Shown here: positions 24,873 to 33,150 of the stretch, in pieces | Numbering within the stretch: the stretch's first letter is position 1 | Layout: each line of letters opens with the position of its first letter | Origin: an uncultured Ectothiorhodospiraceae bacterium | GTDB taxonomy: Bacteria; Pseudomonadota; Gammaproteobacteria; UBA6429; Thiohalophilaceae | Assembly (NCBI GenBank): GCA_947260005.1 | Contig: CAMYOL010000052.1 | Span: 1 to 37,319 of the forward strand | Reading direction: 5' to 3' | Length of the DNA: 37,319 nucleotides | Program-made: the position numbers and the translations under genes | The notes under the pieces: generated by a model | What the model was told of the DNA's origin: nothing | Database searches by the model: none | What the model saw: the letters and a program-made list of their open reading frames with translations, nothing else

Positions 24873-25437
24873 TAACAGGTGCAATTAACAGAGTCTCGAT
24901 TTTATCGGTAATGCTAGTGGGGTTGGTCAGACTGGAATAGGTGTCGACAATATTGCCATTGCGATCGAGTAGAAATTTATAAAAATTCCATTTTGGGTAT
25001 GTGTGACTAAGCTCACCAAGCGTTTTAAATACTGGATCGGCGTGATGTTTTTTTACCTTACTTTTGGCGAACATAGGGAACTGAACACCATAGGTTAACC
25101 GACAAAATTCCTGTACCTGTTTTTCATCCGCTGGCTCCTGGTTAGCAAAATCATTTGAAGGAAACCCCAACACTACAAATCCCTGATCTTTGTATTTGGC
25201 ATAGATTTTCTCCAGGTCTTCGTATTGATCGGTGAAGGCACATTTACTTGCCGTGTTGACGATCAGTACAACTTTACCCGTGTATTCGTCGCATAGGTTA
25301 ACTTCTTTTTTATCATTCAATTGCCGCACGGTATGGCGGAGCGTTTCGGGGCAGCCGTCGACCTGTTTCACCATAATGGTTTTTTGTTGGCAACCGAACA
25401 GAGATAAAAGCCATGTCATCACAATAATTGTCCGCAT
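24853..25437 (-). CDS. Glutathione peroxidase-family lipoprotein
   Basis: A 194-residue protein with thiol peroxidase motifs: VVLIVNTASKCAFTDQY with peroxidatic Cys66, GFPSNDFANQEP with Gln100, and WNFYKFLLDRNG carrying the Trp-Asn. Cys112 may be the resolving Cys of the thioredoxin-dependent type. The start MRTIIVMTWLLSLFGC fits a short lipoprotein signal with Cys16, so the enzyme would reduce peroxides in the periplasm, unlike most bacterial members, which are cytoplasmic. The usual FPCNQF Cys is Ser here (FPSNDF). An ATG six codons later is a possible start but leaves no signal. No good ribosome binding site is seen. Confidence 0.9.
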   Translation of the reverse strand: MRTIIVMTWLLSLFGCQQKTIMVKQVDGCPETLRHTVRQLNDKKEVNLCDEYTGKVVLIVNTASKCAFTDQYEDLEKIYAKYKDQGFVVLGFPSNDFANQEPADEKQVQEFCRLTYGVQFPMFAKSKVKKHHADPVFKTLGELSHTYPKWNFYKFLLDRNGNIVDTYSSLTNPTSITDKIETLLIAPVTKVESQ

Positions 25438-25659
25438 CGTTTTGGTACTTTAGTTGGTTAAATGATATACAGGATGTTGCTTGATAGTATCGCAAATTTC
25501 AGGGCTCTGTATAAGTAAATGATAATGAATAAGTTGAATTAACCTTATTAAGCCAGAAGCCCGTTATTTTAGTCGGGAATGTGAAGTACAGGATTAGCCA
25601 CATACTTATATATTAGATAACATGTACGGTAGATTTTAGACAAAATTATAGGGGGAAAG

Positions 25660-26265
25660 ATGTCTGAATCAAATCAATATCAAACACCATCAAGTCGTGT
25701 TGATGCTCAATCTGAACAGGCCTATTCGGACGTAAAGGTATTCTCACCGAAAGGACGGATGGGTCGGGTTCGTTTTATTAACTATTATATCGTGATCCCA
25801 TTTGCGATTTTGCTGGCCTTGTTAATCGTCATTGGAATAGTTGGGGCGGTGTTGGTCCCAATCATGGGTGAGTCTGCAGGGGGAATTATTTCCGTTGTTG
25901 GCGGGCTGATCATGTTGGTTATATATATCGCTTTTATTATTTATGCCTTTATCGTGATCATTCAACGCTGCCATGATTTTAACGCCTCTGGTTGGTTATC
26001 GCTGGTGATGCTTATCCCGGTAGTCGGTTTCCTTTTTTTGATTGCGTTATTGGTGATACCAGGAACGGAGGGTGAGAATAACTTTGGCGCTCCGACCAAG
26101 CCAAATTCAACTGCTGGCGTAGTGTTTGCCATACTGGCACCTTTTTTTCTTATCGTGGTTATTGGTATTTTGGCCGCAATTTCAATTCCTGCGTATCAAG
26201 GGTATATCGAAAAGGTAAATCAGGCCAAGCAATTTGAACAGCAGCAGTTCGAGCAACAACGATAA
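25660..26265 (+). CDS. DUF805-like membrane protein with C-terminal pilin-like helix
   Basis: A 201-residue protein. Residues about 30-147 match DUF805: GRMGRVRFINYYIV, then RCHDFNASGWLSLVMLIPVV and LVIPGTEGENNFGAP. The C-terminus adds one more helix, FFLIVVIGILAAISIPAYQG, followed by YIEKVNQAK. It is strikingly like the N-terminal helix of type IV pilins, but without the prepilin G|FTLxE cleavage site. A Gln-rich tail ends the protein. GGGGGA precedes the ATG. First gene of the long operon; RDD follows after seven bases. Role unknown. Confidence 0.85.
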   Translation: MSESNQYQTPSSRVDAQSEQAYSDVKVFSPKGRMGRVRFINYYIVIPFAILLALLIVIGIVGAVLVPIMGESAGGIISVVGGLIMLVIYIAFIIYAFIVIIQRCHDFNASGWLSLVMLIPVVGFLFLIALLVIPGTEGENNFGAPTKPNSTAGVVFAILAPFFLIVVIGILAAISIPAYQGYIEKVNQAKQFEQQQFEQQR

Positions 26266-26272
26266 CTAAAAC

Positions 26273-26953
26273 ATGCTAGATACTCGACGATCCATTGAAA
26301 CTCCTGAAGGAGTAGAACTTGGGCTGAGATTAGCCGGGCCGGTCGTGCGTGGCTATGCCTGGATCATCGACATCCTGGTCAGGACAGCAATTTATATCGC
26401 GGTGTGGATTGTATTTAGTGCACTGGGAAACTTTGGCGCCGGACTGGCGTTAATTTCGATCTTTTTGCTTGAATGGTTTTACCCGGTTGTTTTTGAGATG
26501 TATAACCAGGGGGCAACACCTGGAAAGCGATCGATGGGCATCAAAGTGGTACACGATGATGGAACGGAAGTGACGCTGCAGTCATCATTATTAAGAAATT
26601 TACTGCGTGCTGTTGATTTTCTTCCGTTCATGTACGGTTTCGGTTTGCTCTCGATGATGTTCAATCGTGACTTTAAAAGGCTTGGTGATCTGACGGCTGG
26701 TACCATTGTTATTTATACCGATAAATTAAGCGGGGCCAGTGATATAAAAAAAATGTCTCCATTGACTCCGCCTGTTTCATTAGCGGCCCCGGAACAAAAA
26801 GCGATCATTCAATATGCTGAACGACTCAATTTATTTACTCCTCAACGTTGCAGTGAGCTGGCTAACATACTTGAAGATGTGACTCATGAAAAAGATGAAA
26901 AGGGCGTACAACGCCTACTGCAATATGCGAACTGGATGATGGGTCGGCGATGA
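26273..26953 (+). CDS. RDD family membrane protein
   Basis: A 226-residue protein with RDD features: RLAGPVVRGYAWIIDILVR (the first Arg-Asp pair), TPGKRSMGIKVV, SSLLRNLLRAVDFLPF and RDFKRLGDLTAGTIVIY. About four membrane helices occupy the first 150 residues. A soluble C-terminal tail of ~70 residues (YAERLNLFTPQRCSELANIL...) is helical. There is no clear ribosome binding site, so translation likely depends on the gene just upstream. The stop overlaps the SpoIIM start (ATGA). RDD proteins in this operon type are of unknown function. Confidence 0.92.
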   Translation: MLDTRRSIETPEGVELGLRLAGPVVRGYAWIIDILVRTAIYIAVWIVFSALGNFGAGLALISIFLLEWFYPVVFEMYNQGATPGKRSMGIKVVHDDGTEVTLQSSLLRNLLRAVDFLPFMYGFGLLSMMFNRDFKRLGDLTAGTIVIYTDKLSGASDIKKMSPLTPPVSLAAPEQKAIIQYAERLNLFTPQRCSELANILEDVTHEKDEKGVQRLLQYANWMMGRR

Positions 26954-27933
26954 ATCAGGATAGTTTTACTGAAAAATATCAACCACTATGGGATGAGTTC
27001 GAAAACTGGTTAAATTCGCGTGATACCGACATACCTAAATCGCGGCGACCGGTCTCTTCAATTTCGGTAGATATACCTCATCTATATCGCCAATTGTGCC
27101 ACCATTTGTCACTGGCGCAATCACGGAATTATTCAGCTCACTTAGTCGAATATTTAAACCAGTTAACCTTACGTGGTCATCAACGTCTTTATCGTGCCAA
27201 GAGCAATACATTAAGCGGTTTCCTGGATTTTGTCTTTTATGAATTCCCATCGCTGGTTCGTTCTCAATGGCGACTCTTCTGGTTAGCGAGCATTTTATTT
27301 TATGGTCCTTTATTTGGCATTGGTTACGCTATACAGCTCAACCCGGAATTGGTTTATAGCGTTTTGCCACCCGAGCAGGTCAGCAATTTTAAATCAATGT
27401 ACGATCCTGATGCGGAACATATTGGTACGGATCGTGACTCCGATGATGATTTTTTAATGTTTGGCTTTTATATAAGAAATAACATTAGCGTTGGTTTTCA
27501 AACTTTTGCCGGTGGAATGTTATTTGGCTTAGGCAGCATCTTCTTTTTAGTTTATAACGGCCTGGCGATTGGGGCGGTGGCCGGACATCTTATTCAAATC
27601 GGTTACTCTGAAACATTCCTTTCCTTTGTGGTTGGGCACGGTTCTTTCGAATTAACCGCCATAGTGATCGCCGGGATGGCTGGGCTTAAATTAGGTGGGG
27701 CATTAGTCCGGCCGGGTCTTTATTCGCGTGGTGAAGCACTGAAACGAGCGGGTAAGATAAGCTTAAAGCTGGTCTATGGCGTTATTTTAATGTTAGTGGT
27801 TGCGGCATTTATTGAAGCCTTTTGGTCATCGAAGGGTAATCTCGATTCTAACCTGAAATTTGCCATTGGTTATGCATTATGGGGCATTGTCATATTTTAT
27901 TTCCTGTTTATAGGACGCCGCCGTGCAGCTTGA
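26950..27933 (+). CDS. SpoIIM-family (stage II sporulation protein M-like) membrane protein
   Basis: A 327-residue protein starting in an ATGA overlap. A soluble ~90-residue N-terminus (helical, YLNQLTLRGHQRLY) precedes about five transmembrane helices. The family region is NNISVGFQTFAGGMLFGLGS, then VYNGLAIGAVAGHL and FVVGHGSFELTAIVIAGMAG. In Gram-negatives the SpoIIM-like gene is regularly found with MoxR and DUF58 genes and has no sporulation role. It overlaps the next gene by 11 bases. Confidence 0.93.
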   Translation: MNQDSFTEKYQPLWDEFENWLNSRDTDIPKSRRPVSSISVDIPHLYRQLCHHLSLAQSRNYSAHLVEYLNQLTLRGHQRLYRAKSNTLSGFLDFVFYEFPSLVRSQWRLFWLASILFYGPLFGIGYAIQLNPELVYSVLPPEQVSNFKSMYDPDAEHIGTDRDSDDDFLMFGFYIRNNISVGFQTFAGGMLFGLGSIFFLVYNGLAIGAVAGHLIQIGYSETFLSFVVGHGSFELTAIVIAGMAGLKLGGALVRPGLYSRGEALKRAGKISLKLVYGVILMLVVAAFIEAFWSSKGNLDSNLKFAIGYALWGIVIFYFLFIGRRRAA

Positions 27934-29461
27934 AAATATGACCGCACGTGTACGCCCGCGTCAGACCTGGGAGGCGATGGACCTGGGTTTTATGCTGGTG
28001 CAGAAGTGGTGGGCCAAAATAGCATTTAGTTGGTTCGTTTTTACATTTCCGATATTTATCCTGATTAATATCTTATTACATGATCATTATATCTGGGCCA
28101 TGATTGCTTTTTGGTGGTTGATGCCGATCTTCGACAGAATCCCATTGCATATTATCAGTCGGGCGTTATTCGGCGAAGTTGAGTCCAATAAAAAAAACCT
28201 GAAATCCATCGTAAAGGTGATCTTTCCTCATTTTATTAAAATGTTAACTTTTTTACGTTTCGATCCGGGCCGATCATTTAACTTACCTGTGTGGCAACTT
28301 GAAAAACTGAAGGGTCATGCGCGAGCAGAACGCGCGCGAGTACTGAAGAAAATGACTTCAGGTAGTGCCTTTGCACTGACTTTTATGTGTATGCTCATTG
28401 AGTTGATAATTTTCATCAGCTTGCTGGCGCTAGTCTTTTTATTGGTCCCTGCAGCATACACTGAAGCATTAGCCGACGCCTTAAGTCCGACTGCTATAGA
28501 GGATAGTTGGTGGGGCGGTGTGAGTATTAATTTCCTCCTGTATATTACTTTTTTTATCGTCCAGCCGTTTTACGTTGCAGGTGGTTTTTCGCTTTATATT
28601 AATCGTCGCACACAACTTGAGGGATGGGATATTGAGATTGTGTTTCGTCAATTAGCACAAAGAGTTGGAAAATCATCTCAATATGCAGCAGGACTTGCAT
28701 TGGCTATCTCCTTCATTATTGGCGGGGCCTTTTATCCCAGCAATGAATCTGTTGCAGATGAAAAGATCGGTTTAGAAACAACTAGCAGTGGTGGCTCGCT
28801 CGATAATGCGGGTGCCAGAAAAGCCATCGATGAAATTATGGCACAAAAAGAATTTGGCGAAAAAAAGACAGTAACCCGATGGCGTGCCATCAATAAGAAA
28901 GATAAAAAAGAAGAAAAGAAAGAAGAGAAAAAAGAAACAATAAATGCAGATTGGTTGTCGGGGTTAAGTTTAGGCCTGGGTGCAATTGGTGAGGTTATAT
29001 TATGGATCGCCGTGGCCGCTTTGATTGTTTTAGCCGTTGTTTTCTATTTGCGTTGGGGACCGACGGCCAGCAAAGATAGTCTTAAAATAAATAAAAAACT
29101 CCCGAAGTCATTATTTGGTTTGGAAATAACGCCGGAATCTTTGCCTGATGATGTTGGTCGGGCAGCATTAGCCTTATGGAATAAACAAGATCCTATATTA
29201 GCATTAAGTCTTTTGTATCGAGGTGCACTTACGACACTTGTACATCATTATGGAATAAATTTAAAAGGCAGTGCCACTGAAGGTGACTGTATACGAACGA
29301 CATACATACATAAGGAAAAGCTCAGGCAGGGCAGTGCCGAATATTTTAAACGTTTAACACAAACCTGGCAGATGGCGGCCTATGCTCATCGATTACCTAG
29401 TGAAGAGGAAATAATCCAGCTGAGTGAACAATGGACGCCAATTTTTGGAGGTCATTCATGA
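27923..29461 (+). CDS. Membrane protein with C-terminal DUF4129 domain
   Basis: A 512-residue protein beginning at GTG, with AGGA about seven bases upstream; it overlaps the SpoIIM gene by 11 bases. About five helices occupy residues 30-260. A charged linker follows (KKDKKEEKKEEKKE, about residues 327-340), then another helix (IGEVILWIAVAALIVLAVVF). The DUF4129 domain follows with ALALWNKQDPILALSLLYRG, EGDCI and a tail SAEYFKRLTQTWQMAAYAHR. DUF4129 is found in transglutaminase-linked and MoxR-linked systems. The stop overlaps the next ATG (ATGA). Confidence 0.88.
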   Translation: MQLENMTARVRPRQTWEAMDLGFMLVQKWWAKIAFSWFVFTFPIFILINILLHDHYIWAMIAFWWLMPIFDRIPLHIISRALFGEVESNKKNLKSIVKVIFPHFIKMLTFLRFDPGRSFNLPVWQLEKLKGHARAERARVLKKMTSGSAFALTFMCMLIELIIFISLLALVFLLVPAAYTEALADALSPTAIEDSWWGGVSINFLLYITFFIVQPFYVAGGFSLYINRRTQLEGWDIEIVFRQLAQRVGKSSQYAAGLALAISFIIGGAFYPSNESVADEKIGLETTSSGGSLDNAGARKAIDEIMAQKEFGEKKTVTRWRAINKKDKKEEKKEEKKETINADWLSGLSLGLGAIGEVILWIAVAALIVLAVVFYLRWGPTASKDSLKINKKLPKSLFGLEITPESLPDDVGRAALALWNKQDPILALSLLYRGALTTLVHHYGINLKGSATEGDCIRTTYIHKEKLRQGSAEYFKRLTQTWQMAAYAHRLPSEEEIIQLSEQWTPIFGGHS

Positions 29462-30849
29462 ATCGGAATACCTTGTTGGTGGTTGCTGTTGTGTTAGTTT
29501 GTGTTGCTGCATTATTGGGCTGGTTTTTTACTAACTATGAACAGTATACCACTGAGAAAAAAACGGGCTATTCCGGCAAGGCAGCAAGTAACCATTTTTA
29601 TGCGGCAGAATTATTTCTGGCAAAGTTTGGCATGGAAGTTAAAAGCTTCGATAGCATTTTAACGATGAAAGAATTACCAGGTACTGATGATGTTTTGTTT
29701 ATTCCCACCCAGCGTTTTGACCTGGGTGATGATCGAGTTACCGAATTAATGGAATGGGTTAAAAAAGGCGGTCATTTAGTGGTGTTGGCACGTTATAGCC
29801 AAAGCGAAGAAACAGAAAGTAAAGATGTTTTATTTGAGCGTCTTGGCGTGCGGGCACAACGGACTTATTCTGATAATCCTTTTTTTGAGTTGTTTGAAGA
29901 GGACATCGATGAATTAACAGAGGCACTGGAAGATACCCATGACGATACCAGTAACGATACCAGTAACGATACCAGTGAAGATACAGGCGACACTGAAAAT
30001 ACAGACAAGATATCCGCTGAGAATGAAACAAGTACCGAAACCAAGGCTGATATAATACAAGAAAATGAGAATGATAAAACAGCAGAATCAGAAAAAAAAG
30101 ATTTGCGAAGTGAGCGTGAGAAATTTGAATCACGAGTTACTCCGGTTGTCGTAAACGTTAATGACGATATTGAAGACAAGAAAGTTTATTTTAATCAGAA
30201 TAAATGGATGCAAAACGAAAGCAGTTTTGAAATATCCTGGGTGGTCGATGGTGAAAACGGGGCACAATTGCTGGAGTTTAAGATTGATGACGGCTGGGTA
30301 ACTCTTTTAAGTGATATTCGATTTTTAACTAATCGTTATATCGACAAATTTGATCATGCAGCTTTTTTACATACGATTGTCCATATTGATGATTCCAAGC
30401 GCAAACTGTGGTTAATTCGTAATGACGATAGCCCATCTTTAATTTCACTTTTATTTACCCATGCACAAAGTGCGATGGTGATGTTTTTAATTTTTATCTT
30501 TGTTTGGCTCTGGTATGCCTCACGTCGATTCGGGCCAGTTGCACCCGATCCGAAAGCGATACGTCGTAGTATGAGTGAGCATATAACATCAACCGGGCAT
30601 TATCAGTGGCGTAGTCACAATCGCACGGAGTTATTGGAAAGTGTACAAAAAGCGTTACATGAACAAATTGCCCAAACGCGTCCGTTGTGGATTAATCTAT
30701 CAGATAAAGAGTTGGCAAAAAAATTATCGAAAGTGTCCGGCATCGATCAAGAACGTATTTTAAAAGCGATTACAATGAAACTTGCCGGCAAGGAACTGGA
30801 ATTTTCAGCAATAATTGAAGTATTAAGTATTATAAGGAAAAAATTATGA
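29458..30849 (+). CDS. DUF4350 domain protein
   Basis: A 463-residue protein. The ATG at 29458 is the start because GGAGG lies six bases upstream. TM1 is at about residues 5-25, then a periplasmic DUF4350 domain: SNHFYAAELFLAKFGMEVKS, VLFIPTQRFDLGD, WVKKGGHLVVLARY. DUF4350 resembles the GATase-like ThuA fold (family knowledge). Between about residues 160 and 225 there is an acidic, Asp/Thr-rich low-complexity insert coded by a 12-bp tandem repeat at 29941-29988. TM2 lies near residues 342-360, followed by the family's RRFGPV and a cytoplasmic helical tail. The stop overlaps the moxR start. Confidence 0.88.
   Translation: MNRNTLLVVAVVLVCVAALLGWFFTNYEQYTTEKKTGYSGKAASNHFYAAELFLAKFGMEVKSFDSILTMKELPGTDDVLFIPTQRFDLGDDRVTELMEWVKKGGHLVVLARYSQSEETESKDVLFERLGVRAQRTYSDNPFFELFEEDIDELTEALEDTHDDTSNDTSNDTSEDTGDTENTDKISAENETSTETKADIIQENENDKTAESEKKDLRSEREKFESRVTPVVVNVNDDIEDKKVYFNQNKWMQNESSFEISWVVDGENGAQLLEFKIDDGWVTLLSDIRFLTNRYIDKFDHAAFLHTIVHIDDSKRKLWLIRNDDSPSLISLLFTHAQSAMVMFLIFIFVWLWYASRRFGPVAPDPKAIRRSMSEHITSTGHYQWRSHNRTELLESVQKALHEQIAQTRPLWINLSDKELAKKLSKVSGIDQERILKAITMKLAGKELEFSAIIEVLSIIRKKL
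29941..29988 (+). repeat. Coding 12-bp tandem repeat in the DUF4350 gene
   Basis: Three near-identical units (GACGATACCAGT, then AACGATACCAGT twice) and a diverged fourth encode a repeated D-T-S-N. The unit length keeps the frame. Confidence 0.85.
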
Positions 30850-31832
30850 ATATGAATACAGGGGTGTCAACTGAGCATATACATGCAGCCAGCGAAACGG
30901 TTAAAAAACTACGCAGTGAAATCGCTAAGGCGGTTGTCGGGCAAGGTCGGGTCATTGACCAGGTGCTGATCGCTTTACTCGCTTCTGGGCATGTGCTTAT
31001 TGAAGGAGTGCCTGGGTTAGGAAAGACTTTATTAGTACGAGCACTCGCAAAAACATTCAGTGGAACTTTTTCACGAATACAATTCACACCAGATTTAATG
31101 CCCAGCGATGTGACTGGGCATGCGATGTATGATCTAAAGAGTGAATCTTTCAAAATTCGTAAAGGCCCTGTGTTCACTAATTTGTTATTAGCGGACGAAA
31201 TAAATCGTGCACCTGCCAAAACACAGGCAGCCTTGCTTGAGGTTATGCAGGAAAAACAGGTAACCATTGAAGGTAAACCACTTGCTTTGGATCCACCCTT
31301 TATGACATTGGCGACACAAAACCCAATTGAACAAGAAGGGACTTACCCGTTACCAGAAGCTCAACTTGATCGATTCTTATTAAAGATTATGATTGATTAC
31401 CCTGACCAAAATGAAGAGTACAAGCTGGTTCATAATGTGACTTCAAACCAGATTGGCGATGCGATTAATGTTGATGAAACGAATGCAGTTGTAAATGCGG
31501 AACATATTATTAATTTACAAAAAGTCACCGCCGATCTGACAGTGGATAGCCGGGTTAGTGAATATGCGGTTAACATTGTACGTCAGACGCGTAACTGGCC
31601 TGGAATTAGTGTCGGCGCAGGGCCACGTGGAGGTATTGCGCTATTACGTGCTGGCCGGGCCGCCGCTTTATTAAATGGTAATGATTTTGTCACACCGGAT
31701 GATATTAAAAGCATTGCGATTGCCGGTTTACGTCATCGTATTATCTTATCACCTGAAATGGAAATTGAAGGCCAGACGCCTGATACCATTTTAGAAAACC
31801 TACTCGATAGTGTGGACGCACCGCGGATATGA
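30846..31832 (+). CDS. MoxR-family AAA+ ATPase
   Basis: A 328-residue protein with Walker A GVPGLGKTLL, Walker B LLLADEINRAPAKTQAALLE, sensor-1 TLATQNPIEQEGTYPLPEAQ and arginine-finger/sensor-2 regions (LDRFLLK; GAGPRGGIALLRAGRA). AAGGA lies seven bases before the ATG, which overlaps the previous stop. MoxR ATPases act as chaperones that mature protein complexes, normally with a VWA-containing partner; here that partner should be the DUF58 protein encoded next (ATGA overlap). It is cytoplasmic but probably works on the surrounding membrane proteins. Confidence 0.95.
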   Translation: MNMNTGVSTEHIHAASETVKKLRSEIAKAVVGQGRVIDQVLIALLASGHVLIEGVPGLGKTLLVRALAKTFSGTFSRIQFTPDLMPSDVTGHAMYDLKSESFKIRKGPVFTNLLLADEINRAPAKTQAALLEVMQEKQVTIEGKPLALDPPFMTLATQNPIEQEGTYPLPEAQLDRFLLKIMIDYPDQNEEYKLVHNVTSNQIGDAINVDETNAVVNAEHIINLQKVTADLTVDSRVSEYAVNIVRQTRNWPGISVGAGPRGGIALLRAGRAAALLNGNDFVTPDDIKSIAIAGLRHRIILSPEMEIEGQTPDTILENLLDSVDAPRI

Positions 31833-33133
31833 TCCCAACTCGCCGAACTTTATGGTTTGTGCTGGGCTCTTTTTTGTTGGCTGTTGTAGTCAGCGTAGTA
31901 CCGGACTATCAGCATCAATGGGATATATTTATTTATCTCTTTATTGGTGCGTTAATCGCTGATGCGCTAAGTTTATTTGGGAAAGGCCATATTCAGGCTG
32001 AACGAAAAGTCATGCATGCCTTATCATTAGGCGCCTGGGCAGATGTCAAGATTACACTGCATAATCAATTTCGTTATCCGATTCGACTACAAATTTATGA
32101 TCATGTACCCACTCAATTAGAACATGAAGGGCTCCCGGTTGACGTTAAAATCCCGGCGCGAACCTGGGTAAAGACGCCTTACCGTGTTAAGCCTATCGAA
32201 CGGGGTCCGGCAACATTTGAATTTTTACAAATAAGAATATATTCGGTATTAGGCTTATGGAAGAAAAATATTAAACTGCCATTAAGATCTGAAATAAGAA
32301 ATTATCCGAATTTCTCCAGTGTTATGAAATATACTCTGTTGGCGACGGATCAGCGTTTGAATCAAATGGGAATTCTAAAAAAACGTCGTCGTGGTGAGGG
32401 GGTCGACTTTCATCAGTTACGGGAGTACCGGGATGGTGATTCATTACGCCAGATCGACTGGAAGGCTACCGCGCGAACGCGCAAGATTATTTCTCGTGAT
32501 TACCAGGAAGAGCGTGATCAACAAATTATATTCCTGGTTGATTGCGGTCGTCGAATGTTGGCACACGATGACCAATTGAGTCATTTTGACCATACCCTCA
32601 ATGCAATCCTGTTGCTATCGCATGTTGCATTACGTCAGGGCGATGCGGTTGGTCTGATGACGTTTAGTGGACATGAGCGTTGGATCCCTCCGCGTAAATC
32701 GATGGGGAGTGTTAATTCAATTTTAAATTCAATCTATGACTTACAACCCAGTCTGATATCACCAGATTACACAAAAGCTGCGACTCAGCTAATGACTCGA
32801 CAAAAACGACGTGCTTTGGTTGTTTTGATTACAAATTTGCGTGACGAGGATACCGATGAGCTTTTACCTGCATTGCATATTATGCGTAAACGACATTTAG
32901 TCATGTTGGCAAGCATGCAAGAGAGTGCTATTAACAAGATGCTGGATAAACCGGTATTGGGTTTTGATACAGCCTTGGACCATGCGGCTGCACAACACTA
33001 TTTAGGCTATCGGCGTGATGCGCACCAAAAAGTGATGAGTGAAGGGATTTTACATCTCGATGTTATGCCGCAGGAATTACCTATTAATATTGTTAATCGT
33101 TATCTCGAAGTTAAAAGTAGCGGCCGGCTATAG
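31829..33133 (+). CDS. DUF58 domain protein, VWA-like partner of MoxR
   Basis: A 434-residue protein. Two N-terminal membrane helices (LWFVLGSFLLAVVVSVV, WDIFIYLFIGALIADALSLF) precede a beta-rich domain. The DUF58 signature is GEGVDFHQLREYRDGDSLRQ followed by IDWKATAR. A VWA-like fold begins at IIFLVDCGRRM, where the MIDAS DxSxS is replaced by DCGRR, so classical metal binding is unlikely. Translation is coupled to moxR. Together they are expected to form the chaperone core of the RDD-SpoIIM-DUF4129-DUF4350 system. Confidence 0.93.
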   Translation: MIPTRRTLWFVLGSFLLAVVVSVVPDYQHQWDIFIYLFIGALIADALSLFGKGHIQAERKVMHALSLGAWADVKITLHNQFRYPIRLQIYDHVPTQLEHEGLPVDVKIPARTWVKTPYRVKPIERGPATFEFLQIRIYSVLGLWKKNIKLPLRSEIRNYPNFSSVMKYTLLATDQRLNQMGILKKRRRGEGVDFHQLREYRDGDSLRQIDWKATARTRKIISRDYQEERDQQIIFLVDCGRRMLAHDDQLSHFDHTLNAILLLSHVALRQGDAVGLMTFSGHERWIPPRKSMGSVNSILNSIYDLQPSLISPDYTKAATQLMTRQKRRALVVLITNLRDEDTDELLPALHIMRKRHLVMLASMQESAINKMLDKPVLGFDTALDHAAAQHYLGYRRDAHQKVMSEGILHLDVMPQELPINIVNRYLEVKSSGRL

Positions 33134-33150
33134 TCCTGTTCGGGGTACCT

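Noticed and set aside
30830-31267. Leftward open frame opposite the MoxR gene
   Set aside because: It is a shadow of a highly conserved AAA+ gene and shows no independent features.
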